The notes beneath the pieces are model-generated. The model was not told the origin of the DNA. It worked only from the letters and a program-made list of their open reading frames with translations, and made no database searches. Made by a program: the position numbers and the translations under genes. Source: Cercis canadensis (Eukaryota > Streptophyta > Magnoliopsida > Fabales > Fabaceae). From it: a stretch of 64,000 nucleotides of DNA. Where the stretch lies: contig QAOA01002999.1 of the NCBI GenBank assembly GCA_003255065.1, positions 1-64,000 on the forward strand, in the 5' to 3' direction. How positions within the stretch are numbered: the stretch's first letter is position 1; each line of letters begins with the position of its first letter. Positions 12,034-22,959 of this stretch are shown here, one piece after another.

Positions 12034-12845
12034 AATAAGTTACTATGTAAAGTATTTATCAAAATAGGTTAGTTTTATAAAACTGCTACCGGACAAATCA
12101 ATACATGCTAAAATGAATAAGCGTATTCCTGCAAGTAATGTTTTTTTAAAATAGCAGATGCAAGAAGAAATGCTGAAATATTAAAGCGGTTCAAATACGA
12201 AATGCTAAAATAGAAACAACATTTGTTATAAAAAAAAATGCTGTAATTTCTAATAGAAAATGTTAAAATGTCAAAGTCACTAGCAGCTTTTCTAATTCTA
12301 AAAAAATACTGATTTATTTCAATGTTTAACAATAGGACATGCGGATTCATTCTAGCATATCTTTTAAGGAAACACAAAAATGAATCCACGTGTTTTTATG
12401 CTATAAGCTGAAACATTTCAGCGTTTTTTGTTATGCACTTTTTAATTTTTTTTTTTCATTTTCTTTCTCTCTTTCTTTCTTTTTACGTCTGACTCTCCTC
12501 TCTCTTTCTCTTTCTATTCTCTCTCCCTATTTCTCTTTCCACTATTTCAGCGTGTCTCACTTTTCTTTTTTAACATTACAGTGTGTCTCTCTCTTTCTCT
12601 TTCAAATCCGCATTTTCTATTTTTTCAAAAAATTGTCAAACTTCTTTTTTACATTTTAGTTTTCCAAATAAAACATTTAGCTTTTTTTTTAATATAAATT
12701 TTTTTTTTTTCATTTTAGCGTTTATTGTTTAAAACGTTATATCATTTTAGCATTTTTTGAAAGAAACGCATAATTAATTTTAGCGTGTATTGAGTTTAAA
12801 AAAGTGACCTATTTTTGTAAATACTTTTAAAAGTAACTTATTTTT
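12034..12845. mobile_element. Long inverted repeat element (about 0.8 kb)
   Basis: The left arm (about 12034-12290) and right arm (about 12600-12845) are imperfect inverted copies. Shared words read inwards are AATAAGTTACT, AGTATTTA, CAAAATAGGT, CAATACA(T/C)GCTAAAAT and repeated GCTAAAATG. The centre is a pyrimidine-rich TTTCTCTC tract (12440-12610). The arms are rich in TTTTAGCGT/ACGCTAAAA words. No protein is encoded. It looks like a foldback or long-TIR MITE. A target duplication was not resolved. Confidence 0.65.
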
Positions 12846-13390
12846 GTATTTTTTTTTAATTAATTAGCATTATTTTTGTCAATTTACTTGAATAGTGGAC
12901 ACACATTGCAATAACAATGTAGAAGAATGCGTTACCAATCTGCTTAGTCATTGTTTTTTTCAAGGTCCAATACATGAAATTTCAGAGCTCAAATTTCACG
13001 GGGAATTCAACCAAAGAAATTGTTTGGTGAATTTGTCAAATTGGGGATAGAATCAGAAATCCTAACGTTGGATATGTTTTGACGATGTCAAAACGATTTC
13101 TGCTAAATTGGTTTCTTCCAAGATTAAGGAAAACAATATTGATGACAGTACTGATGAAACCAGCCATGAGAACAGGGTTCTAAAATTTGGTAATAATTCT
13201 CATGGACATGCATAACCATAGGCTATTGCTTCTTACAACATTACAAGCACTTATACTTGCATTGCTTGCGTGACTGTATTAAGCCATGGCAAATTTGGAT
13301 TTATTTTGGCTTTGAAGCTACCGCAAGTTTCTGGGAGCAGGATATGGGTACGTGGGTTTCAGATAATGTTGCACCAGAAGGAAAAACGAC
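12846..13390. other. Intergenic DNA upstream of the RNase H pseudogene
   Basis: AT-rich. An open stretch near 13130-13200 reads IDDSTDETSHENRVLKFG in one frame. It may be a further decayed part of the pseudogene, but it has no recognised family. Confidence 0.35.
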
Positions 13391-13803
13391 TCAAATGCAA
13401 ATCACTTTCCTTTGGCAAACCCCAATCCCAATGCTGAGGCTTAATGTGGATGGTAGAAGCTTTGGGAATCCGAGAGCAGGTTTTGGGGGTATTATCCGAG
13501 ACCACCAGAGGCTGTGGCAGGGGGGCTTCTGTGGTTCAATAGGTGTTGGCACTAACCTAAGGCTGAGCTTATGTCTATTAAGAGTGGGTTGCAGTTGTGC
13601 TGGGCAAAGGGGTAGATCGTCTCCTTTGCGAGTCTGATTCTCTTGAAGCAATTAAGGTGATAGATAATGCATATGTTAATTTCTATAATTACGGTTGCAT
13701 TACTAGTGATATTCGAAGCCTTATGGGAAGAGGCGGGCAAGTGATATTGTCCCATGTTTTGAGAGAGGCTAACCAAAGAGCTGATTTCTTGGCAAAACAA
13801 TGA
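13391..13803 (+). pseudogene. RNase H-like (RVT_3) domain, frameshifted
   Basis: Plant RNase H-like domain, as found at the end of LINE polyproteins or as stand-alone genes. It starts around 13391 (LWQTPIPMLRLNVDGRSFGN), with the first catalytic Asp in NVDG, then AGFGGIIRD. The frame shifts near 13558 into AELMSIKSGLQLCWAKG (catalytic Glu in AEL). It shifts again near 13612 into VDRLLCESDSLEAIKVI (catalytic Asp in ESDS) and ends HVLREANQRADFLAKQ-stop at 13803. Both breaks fit single-base losses. The order of motifs is complete, so this is a decayed copy of a whole domain. The flanks show no reverse transcriptase. Confidence 0.85.
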
Positions 13804-14207
13804 ACAAGAGGTATTGCATGATCAAACTCCTACAGAGCTTTCTCTTATCTTGATGACTGATAGAATGGCTGTAGCTTTCCCTAAAGTATAGTTATTTTCT
13901 TTGATTGATTGTCTACTTGTATTGTGTTCTCTGGTTTTTTGTTTTATCAGTGTGCAACTAGTTTTGTTAGTTCAAGTTGAACTTGGTATGCTCTCTGGTC
14001 TGCGATTTTAAGCCAACAAGTTTTTCACAACTAATTTTGTTTTAATAATCAATTAGAAATGAAGAGAAAATACAAGAATAATTATATATTCAAGGCCTTA
14101 AACCAAGTAATTAAATATGAGCTATTATCTCCTTAAATTAATAATATAGCAGAATTACTCAAAGATCTAATATAATCACTAAGAATAACATCATCTTCCT
14201 TGGTATT
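13804..14207. other. Intergenic DNA between RNase H pseudogene and TAD3 3' end
   Basis: Contains the probable 3' UTR of the minus-strand TAD3 gene (right part). Nothing else was recognised. Confidence 0.45.
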
Positions 14208-17200
14208 CTAAGAATCTATATGTGCTACTTTATGAATAATGGCTCCCGCAGTTTCTGCAACTTCAACATTACATTTATGGAGGACTTCCCCAGGTAACAA
14301 AACCCTGAAAACAGCATAATGATGATTTAAGCTTTTCTCTCCCTGTAATCTGTGAACACTTCCCAATGCGCCAGCATTAGGGTTTGGGAAAGCATAAAAT
14401 ATCCGCCTGATTCGTTGGTGGATGAGCGCCATTGCACACCTGAGAACAAAGTGGAAGGCAATATATCAGAGAACAGCTAGTACTGAAGAAGTTTTAACCA
14501 TCTTATAGTAAAATTTCAATTGCTCCAATCAACTAGAACAAAGAAACTAAGAAAACTAATCCAAGACTATGGAACAGTTTTTAATTATAAAAACTACCAG
14601 TAGTATATACCCCTCCCTCAGCCCCTTTTTCCCCTGTCATCCAACGGGTTAGCAGTATTAATTGAAGCCAGTGAATGGGATTTGGCAGAAAGTAGAGCAA
14701 CATCAGCAACACTTAAGTAATTTCTACAAATGCACATACCAAGAACTGAGCACATGCAGTTCCAGTGCCCTGTATAGGAAAATTGCAAAAGTAGGAGAAA
14801 TAAAAAGCCAGCCCTCTTTTATTTCATGCATTAACATAAAAAATAAAAAATAAATTAAGCACAATGGAAGTAGAGCTTAAACACTAGTCAAGTTAAAAAA
14901 GGGTGCTTCATTTCTCTCTTACTTTATAGAGTATCTACTTACTAGTAGTATCAATTATGTTAGTTGGAGCATATGGTTTAATGGAAAGTAGTTATTAGTG
15001 CCTACTACTGGGTCATTTGCTTATTGACCTTTCACATTTGGTAGCAAAATAGGCCCTTTATACAGCACAAGCAATACTGGACCGTTTCTTGTATACAGAA
15101 TACACAAACACATGCTGTTTTATGATGCATTGTACAATCAAGAAGAAAAGAAGAATTAAAAGAAAAACCTCCTATGCTAATCAAATACTCCCTCCGTTTC
15201 TTTTTATCTGTTGTTCTAGGAAAAAAATTTTGTTTCATTTTATCTGTCATTTTAGAAAATCAAGGAGGTATCAGTTACTTGTTTCCAACTTTGCCCTTGT
15301 TATCTCCATTAAATGCTCAACTACTGCACACATTAATTGACTTTTCTTGCCTAAAATCTGTCAACTAATTTACTCATACAACTTTTCTCTCTCACCAATA
15401 ACCTTTCTCTCTCTCCACAAAGATGAATTTTTGAAAGGAGCATTTACTGTGTTTTGAGAATTTGAATGGGCCAGATATAGGGAGAGAGAGTGTTAATGGA
15501 GTAAGAGAGAGGATAAATGGTGTGTGAGAGAAAGAATTAACGGAGTGATAATATTTTGAGTATTTTAATAAAGGGTAATTTAGTCAAATGCAATTATTTT
15601 TTCCTATAATTGAGGCTATTTAATAGCTTCCTTAATCCTTGTGCAATTACCTTAAACAGACAGATAGAAACGGAGGGAGTACCAAGTTGCCCTCCACGAA
15701 TGAATAACTATAAGCAATTCAAATGACCTCAACGAAAGAGACAAGAATGCTCCAAAATTAGAGAAGTGCATTGTCTAAAACTTACATTGTGCATGGTTCC
15801 CAAACAAGATAGATGTCATAACCAGTGCATAAGTAAGGACGTTCTGACACCTGGTGAAAACTCTGACTATGAGCATTCAATTTCTCATCATCCTCAACCT
15901 GAAAAGCCATTGCATATGCATTTTTTGTTACATTAAAGCCAACGTTGAATTTGGTATGAGATGCTTCGTTAGCCCTAGATTATGGACAAGTAATTGTCAC
16001 ACTTCATATGTGGACATTTCTCTCAACAGTTGCTAATAACATAAGTAAAAAGTAGATACACAAGTTCTACCTCCTTGGCACTTTGTACTATATCATTTAC
16101 AAGTCAAAGATAGATTATAGAACATAGTGCAGGAATTCCATGATCAGTTAAGGTTCATAAAGACTACCGTCAAGTATCCTAGCACCCTACAGATCAATTT
16201 ACAAAAAACTATGTAAATGACACCCAGAGTTCAAAATAACCTTAATACTTATGTAGGAATGCAATGGTTACTTCACACAAATGGGCAATTCCAAGTCACT
16301 ATCAAAGTATGGATCAGCCTAGTTCCTTTAATAAACCTAATAGCAGAGCTTGTGGATAAAACTTACATTTTCACAAACTGTCCTTTGTCTCTTCGCAGGA
16401 GAGTCTGTTGGAGAAGAAATATTACAATCCAATTCCAAATATTTTTCTTCAATGTTTTCCACAGAGGGAAAAAGGTGCCTATCCCTGGCAGCAGAGGATT
16501 CAATAGCTACAATGGCAGCATGTTGTAAAGGGTGACAATAGTATGAACTCTGTTCACGTGATTGTTGCTCAGCCCATCGCCAAGGATACAAACAAGCCAC
16601 ACCTGTATATGGTTGCTTATACTGATTGGATGAACCATTCAAAAGCAATGGTTCATGGGGTGCTATTCTATCGGAAATGAGATGGAAACTAGAAAAATCT
16701 GGTTTTTTGCTATTGTCTTTGCAAGTATTCCAAGTAAAAACCTTATCACGTGCACTTGAAATTACCTGCCCAGCTGAAGGATCCACTATCACTGCAGAAT
16801 TGACTACCTGTTTAGCAGAATGTGTGGTGGGTTAGAGTTCACAAATCAATGAAATAATTGCCCCATCAGTATTAAACAATAAACTTATGTTCTTCACTTA
16901 AACTTACACCAAATATCAAAATGTCAACATTAACTTAATTTGACACCAAGTTACACCTCCATTAACTCTTGAAGTGTGATCATCAAGAGGAAAACAGATG
17001 AAAATAAGACTGTACAATCAAGAAAGAGTGCACTGTTTCTTAAGTCATAAGTTAGAAAAATGGGAAAAAATGTATTATTACCAAGCCATCCTCAGACTTT
17101 GCCAACTCAACAGCTGATTGCATAAAGTTCAAAACTAATTTTAAATCCTCCTCACTAAATCCAGTAATGCCATCAATGTTGCTGTAATTTTGAAAGAAAA

Positions 17201-20200
17201 AACCAAGCCAACACCAGAAGCAAAGTCAGCAATCCTTAGAGAGACAAAGGATAGTACCCTCAATGAAAAAGTAATATTACTGATAAAAGAAATATAAATC
17301 AAATAAGACCAATTTAATGTTAAAAATGCCTAAGCACAGATTTGATAATAATCAGAATTCTTCTTTCGATGTGTGAAACAAACATTTAACAAGATCTCAA
17401 TGTAACAATGGGTCATCTTAATTAGAAATTTAACATCAAAGTCCATTTTACTTTAACAGCACAATTAAGTATGCTGAAAACATCATATCCATGTCTCCAA
17501 TTAAATTTTGCAGTTAAACAGTCAAAAATAGTTACATTCTTTAGTAGAAGTCTCCCCCCTTCTCCCTTTCCAGCTTTTTCCCCACAGAAGAAACCACTCT
17601 TAGATCAGTACATGGAAAAATAAAAATGATACAAAATCACTGGTAAATCACGTGCATCAGATACTAAGTTTATTTCATTTTGAGGTTGATAAAAATAAAT
17701 TTAATCGAGGAAATCATTTGTAATTTGTTTATGAAAGGGGGAAACAATAATTACATAATGAATATTACAACTACAAGGGTGCAAGCCACTTTATTAGTTT
17801 CATTTGGACTGTGCCAGCCATTATAATAGCTGGGTGTATTACCAAGACAAACATAAAGTGGCAAACTTTCAATTTTTATAGATATCATGCACTAAGTTTT
17901 GTGTTTTCTCATCTTGCAAATCAAGACATCAAGGTGGACGATATATTATTGCCAATTTCATTTAACACCTTTACATTGTTTACTTCAATACAGATTCCTT
18001 AATTCATAGATTTCCTATTTTTATAAAAGATTTTTTATTTGTAAGTTAAGCAGAGTTTCATGTATGGAAAAGGCAGCAACAATATTACAAGAAAAGCTAA
18101 TATATATAGAATGAATAACAACATATAGCTTACTAGGTCTTTGGATGATATGATGTTGGCCAAAACTTGCACTGCTCTAGCCACTCTTCTTTTGATGTTG
18201 CAGCATATTTGCAAACCTAAAGTTGATCAAATTTAAATTTAATGCATGATTCCAGCAGTCTGTAGCAGAACACAACATAAACCAACATACCATGCAATAA
18301 ACCACTTTCTTTCTATTACTAAAATTGGATCATATAGTTAATTATCTCAAAAAAGAAAAGAAGAAGAAAACAATATCCCGAAACAATCATGATATAGTTT
18401 CAGCTTATACATTTTTACTGCTGAAAAGATAACCTAAGCAAGCACTAACTAATATAAAAATAACAAAATAAAGGAAGACCCACTTTTGTGATAAAAGGAA
18501 TCAACTGATAGGAACTGATCAACTCCTGCACATGAGTTGGCACACTATCCAACTGATTGTCACCTTCAGAGGCTAGACACAAGATCACTGATAACTGTGT
18601 TTGCCCTGTCAAATATTCCTAGTGTCACCACCAATTGACTTGGTCATAACTCATAATGACACCGAATAAACACAAAGTAACAGTAGATTTATACCAAAAA
18701 AGAACAGAAGACTGTTAAATTTCCCCTGTACGTAAAAGTGTTCAACGGTATGTGTTGAAGCAAAGAATATCTAATGGCAACTGTAAAGATGCATAAGCAT
18801 AGTTTGTGTCATTTAAGAAACAAGCTTTCTTATGTATTATTTATGTTTCCTAATTCCTTTCACTATATCATCTATCAAACTCCTTAATAGTTGATAATCT
18901 GTCAGCACATCAGACACATAGATTCTTTATTCATACAACTATTTCATAACTAATATAGTTTCCAAGCCAAAAATCTTTTCTTTCTCAGATTTCATACCAA
19001 CAGCTAGTTGAGTGAGTTTATGCTTTTTTTTTTTTTAGTGGACTTGATGAAGGACATTATCTAGCTACAGTAAATCCTATTAAAAATTTCAAGTTTTTGC
19101 CTAGTTGCTAAGCAGCATGTCTGTTTATTACACTCCACTTCATGTGTAATATGTGCTAGAACATTATGGATTTGAGATCAGAAAGACAGTACTACAGCCA
19201 CTAAAAGCAGAAAAAGTAAGCACTCCCCCCAATACTCTTTTGTTCTCTAGCAAACTATTTGCCCACTAAAGCTTGTGAGATCATTTTGATATGTAAAATT
19301 TTCTTCCATCCATGAGCAGCTAAGGATGCATGTGCGTTCTTCTGTTTAATTTTTTATTTTCTTGAAACTAAATATACAGATTCACACCAAAAGAGGACAG
19401 AAAAAAAAAATGCGATTAGTTAATACATCATCAGAAGATTTGTAGTTTTTATATAGGATATTAGCTCTATAAGACCTATAGTTGGATGTAAGATGCATAA
19501 TAAGAATAGATACATCCGTAAGTACACACACACACACACACACATATTATATATATATATATGAAAAACCATCAGACCTTCTAAAATGTTCTTCTGAACA
19601 CGTTTCACATGGCGAAGATTTTCCAGTGGTGCTATATTATTCAAACGCCTAACAACAAATATACATAACTTGTACAAATTAGTAAATAAAACATAAAGCT
19701 CATAATCAAAACACAAGTAAAATTGGTTGTCCATACGTACAAATTTTTTGAACATGCAGAGTAGAATAACTGCAGTATGACTTCAACAAGTTTGATAAAT
19801 GAAAACTGTAGAAATGCTTTGTGAACTTGTTTCTTTGCCTTAGTTCTTCTTTACAATTCTTTAAAAACCACATTCAAAATAGAAAGAGGGGGTAAGAGAC
19901 AGCCTAACTTTGCATAGGTCAATAATGATTTAAAAAACATTGGGGGATATCAAGGGAAATAAGTTTATAATGCATATGGATGGAAATGAAGACTAACTAG
20001 AATTGAGATGAGATGAATGTCAGAAAGCCCAAACCAAAGTGCATCAAGGTTTCAAAATCAAACCTTTAACATCACAAGAAGAAAAATGAATATCGAAAAT
20101 CATAAATAGTGGCTCAATAGCTAACCTTATAATTGCGTTGGCATGCTTTGGGTCAATGACTGAAGCAAGAACATTCTCTGCACAACAATACAAAGCAAAG

Positions 20201-20366
20201 TACCACCATTTCAATTTGATTAGACTATGCAGTGTACATTAAAAAATAAATAAATAAAGAATCAAAGGGTTTTAATAAACTAACCAGTAGGTTGCTGGTC
20301 AAGTGGATATGGCTCTTTTTCTGGGATATGGACAATTTGGCATGTACCCAAATACTTATTCATCAT
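14208..20366 (-). CDS. TAD3: tRNA-specific adenosine deaminase 3 (TAD3/ADAT3-like), 431 aa, nine exons
   Basis: Non-catalytic partner of TAD2. The heterodimer converts A34 to inosine in the wobble position of tRNAs. Exons: 20285-20366, 20126-20177, 19578-19648, 18484-18605, 18134-18216, 17082-17181, 16367-16807, 15786-15898, 14208-14439. They total 1296 nt, with frame kept throughout. Key motifs are QCKFWPTSYHPKTYNIDG (about residues 128-145), CHPLQHAAIVAIE (261-273, zinc His266) and WEPCTMCAMALIHQRIRR (350-367, zinc Cys353 and Cys356). GALGSVHRLQGEKSLNHHY is near the C-terminus. The catalytic Glu of H-A-E deaminases is replaced (H-A-A), as expected for the TAD3 type. The start is one of two adjacent ATGs (20366 and 20363). 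The last intron holds a Stowaway MITE. Confidence 0.95.
15188..15679. mobile_element. Stowaway-type MITE (492 bp) in the last TAD3 intron
   Basis: The ends are CTCCCTCCGTTTC and GAAACGGAGGGAG, flanked by TA on both sides (15186-15187 and 15680-15681). This is the Tc1/mariner Stowaway signature (CTCCCTCCGT with TA target). No coding capacity. It lies wholly within the intron between 14439 and 15786, so splicing sites are untouched. Confidence 0.9.
19522..19562. repeat. (CA)n followed by (TA)n microsatellite
   Basis: An uninterrupted CA run grades into TA repeats within the TAD3 intron just left of the 19578 exon border. Confidence 0.9.
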
Positions 20367-22581
20367 TCTTTACTTTCCCTTGAAATTTTTTTGTGTTTTC
20401 CCCTGAATCATTGAAGAAAAGAAGCCAGTGCACAAATTGTTATGGAAGAGAGAGGGAAAGAAAGAATACTCAATGATGAAGAGAGAAAAAGTGCCAGACA
20501 TTGAAGTGGAAGAGAAGAGAATAAGAGAGAATAAAAAACCTAGCTTGTGGATTATAGTGACAGAGGCAAGTGAAGCTGTAGATAAATATCAGCTGTTCGA
20601 TTTCACCATAGAAAATTTTCAGAAGAAGAAATAAAGAATCACTCCCAAACTAAGTGAAAATTTCAAGCAGGGCAGCAGCATTCTGTTGCTTTAGATGACA
20701 TAAAGCTTGAATTGCAAGAAAAGAAAGATGAAAGAGCAAGGCAGTAAAGCAAAGGATCACAAAACACAGGAAGAAGATGGAGGGAAGTAAGTGGTTTCAA
20801 TTTTGGCAAGGCAGACTCAGGTCCCGGAAAAGCGAAGGCAAGGGAGACACAGTTTATTCTCTGTCGTTTATGTGGCCAAATATGAAAAGATTTTGGGCTT
20901 TTCTTTTGGGCCATGGTGAAAAGATTTTGAGGTAAATCCTATGGCCACATCTAACAAACAACTCGTTGTTCATGTACCAAAAAACAAACTCCTTGTACCA
21001 TACAACGAGTTAGAAATTTAGAATTAAACAGTCCCGTATCTCAGTGATATTGAAATTCGTTTTACGATTTATAAATATCGTGTTTAAATACATAATCATA
21101 GCTAAAATACAAAAAAAAAAAAAAAAACGTGTTGTTAGACACNAAAAAAAAAAAAAAAAAAAAAAATACGTGTTGTTAGACACCAATAAAAATTAGACAC
21201 ATGCACTGTACTATAAATCATATTACTTATTATGCAAATTTATGAAAATCAAAATTATAACTCATGTTTTATTTAAAATTATAAAATGACCCATACTTTT
21301 ATTCATGTATTGTACAGTCAAGACAGGCCAATCTGTCCTGATCCACAAGTAAACGGGGTGGGAAACGTTGGAGAAAACCTCAACTCGCCCTGGTACTGGC
21401 TGCAGGTTAGGTGGGCTAACCCACCAAAATTGATGAAAAAATCCGTAAAATAAGAGAAAAAAATAAAAAATAGCAATCATACATTAAACATTCAAGCACA
21501 ACCCTTACTTTTATTCTGACCCACCCCTTGCTTGAGCAGAATTCAAGCACAGAGCACCAGAGAGAAAGAGTACAGCAGCATTTGGTAAAAATCAGAAATG
21601 AAGAAATAAAGAGATGAATACCAAAATTACCACATAATTGTTCCAAAAGATCTGTGCAAATACTCAGTTCTGCAACAAAACTTCCCCAGAAGAGAGTGAA
21701 GATTCAAGAGGGGAACATTATGTTTTTTCAGAAACCACAAAGATATGCATCTTAATTAAAAACAAAAACTTTTGAAAATGCATTCTATAATCTTTCTACT
21801 GTAATTACTATACCATTCCCACAGCCAGCCTCACATACAAAAGTCCAGACTCCAGAATCGCATGCCTTCAATGTTTGAAGTGACGATGAAGAGAGGCGAT
21901 GGACAATGTTGTTTTCTCTTTCTCCGGTGGCGGCAGTGGGGTGAAAAGAAAGAGAGAATGCGATTGGGATTTGAGGGGTGGGAGACTACGGGTTTGTTTG
22001 GGAGTTGATTTTGGGGGGAAAAGGAGAGGAATACGAGGGAGTCCACCCGCACCCCCTTTTTGCAACAAAACAACCGATTCAGTTCGGTTTGGTCAGTTTT
22101 ACCAGAAAATCTGCATAAGTCATTTTTCCAAATTTGAACAAGAAAAAAGCCAGAAACTGAAGCTAACAGAGAGCTGAAAATCAAAACTCACATAGTCACA
22201 TTAAATGAGCTACTATAATTCTCAAAAAAATACAAGGCATATCAGCAAATCAACCAAAAAAAAAATACAAACTAAGTATCCCAAATTACCAATGCACAGA
22301 AAATCAGCAAATCGCTAATTCACTAGTAAGTGAGCCCAAAAAATCAGCAAAAAATATAGTATTGAATATAGGGCTAATTAAAACTACTCAAGCAAAAAAT
22401 CAGCAAATAAAGCATCAGTCATTTTTAAATACATTTGATAAAACAGGACTCAAGTATTGTATATAGGGCTAATTAAAACTACTCTTGATTAGTTATGCCA
22501 TTTGTTGACTTAATGATAAGAAAAAGCAGTAAACAAACATATCACTAGTCAGCTAAAATCTTTTTTCCTTGTCAGACATAC
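20367..22581. other. TAD3 leader/promoter and intergenic DNA up to the gypsy element
   Basis: Minus-strand frames here (for example from 20914, MAQKKSPKSFHIWPHKRQR, and around 21831-22184) have no family I recognise and are probably leader or non-coding DNA. Two exact-looking copies of ATAGGGCTAATTAAAACTAC occur at about 22369 and 22463. AAAATCAGCAAA occurs repeatedly between 22300 and 22410. Confidence 0.4.
21105..21183. repeat. Poly-A tracts with one unresolved base and a duplicated flank
   Basis: CGTGTTGTTAGACAC occurs twice (about 21128 and 21170), each after a long A run. An N sits at 21143 at the junction. This looks like slippage or an imperfect join at a homopolymer. Confidence 0.7.
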
Positions 22582-22959
22582 TGTTAGGTGTAAGTATCCA
22601 GACACACACAGAACAATGGCAATAGAATAAGTCACCGGTAGTGTATTGCACTTAACACCTCTGCCACTGCAGGGTAGTAACAATACAGCCTTAGACCTCC
22701 AAAGAGAGTGACTCTCACTCTCAGTTTCTAATCATAAGACAAAATAACTGAATACCCTCTCTCACTCTACCTCCCTCCTAAAATACCCATGCACTCACAC
22801 CCCACTGACTATAACTAATTTCCCCCCTTTCCCGGATCACACTTCTTCTTCCTTCTCTCGTAAACTCTCAATCCTTTGCTATTGTTTGGATCTCTCACAA
22901 GCATAGAAGGTCCATCTAGTTCAGGCCCAACAATAGTTTCTAATACTTTTGGGCTAACA
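22582..22959 (-). repeat. 3' LTR of the gypsy element
   Basis: 378 bp copy of the LTR at 27786-28163. The polyprotein frame runs into it and stops at 22815. Confidence 0.95.

Noticed and set aside
12390-12659. 89-codon Phe/Ser/Leu-rich frame
   Set aside because: It is the translation of the pyrimidine-rich centre of the long inverted repeat, not a membrane protein.
21831-22184. 117-codon minus-strand frame and overlapping plus-strand frames
   Set aside because: No family, no splice context and overlapping open frames on both strands. It is more likely intergenic or leader DNA.
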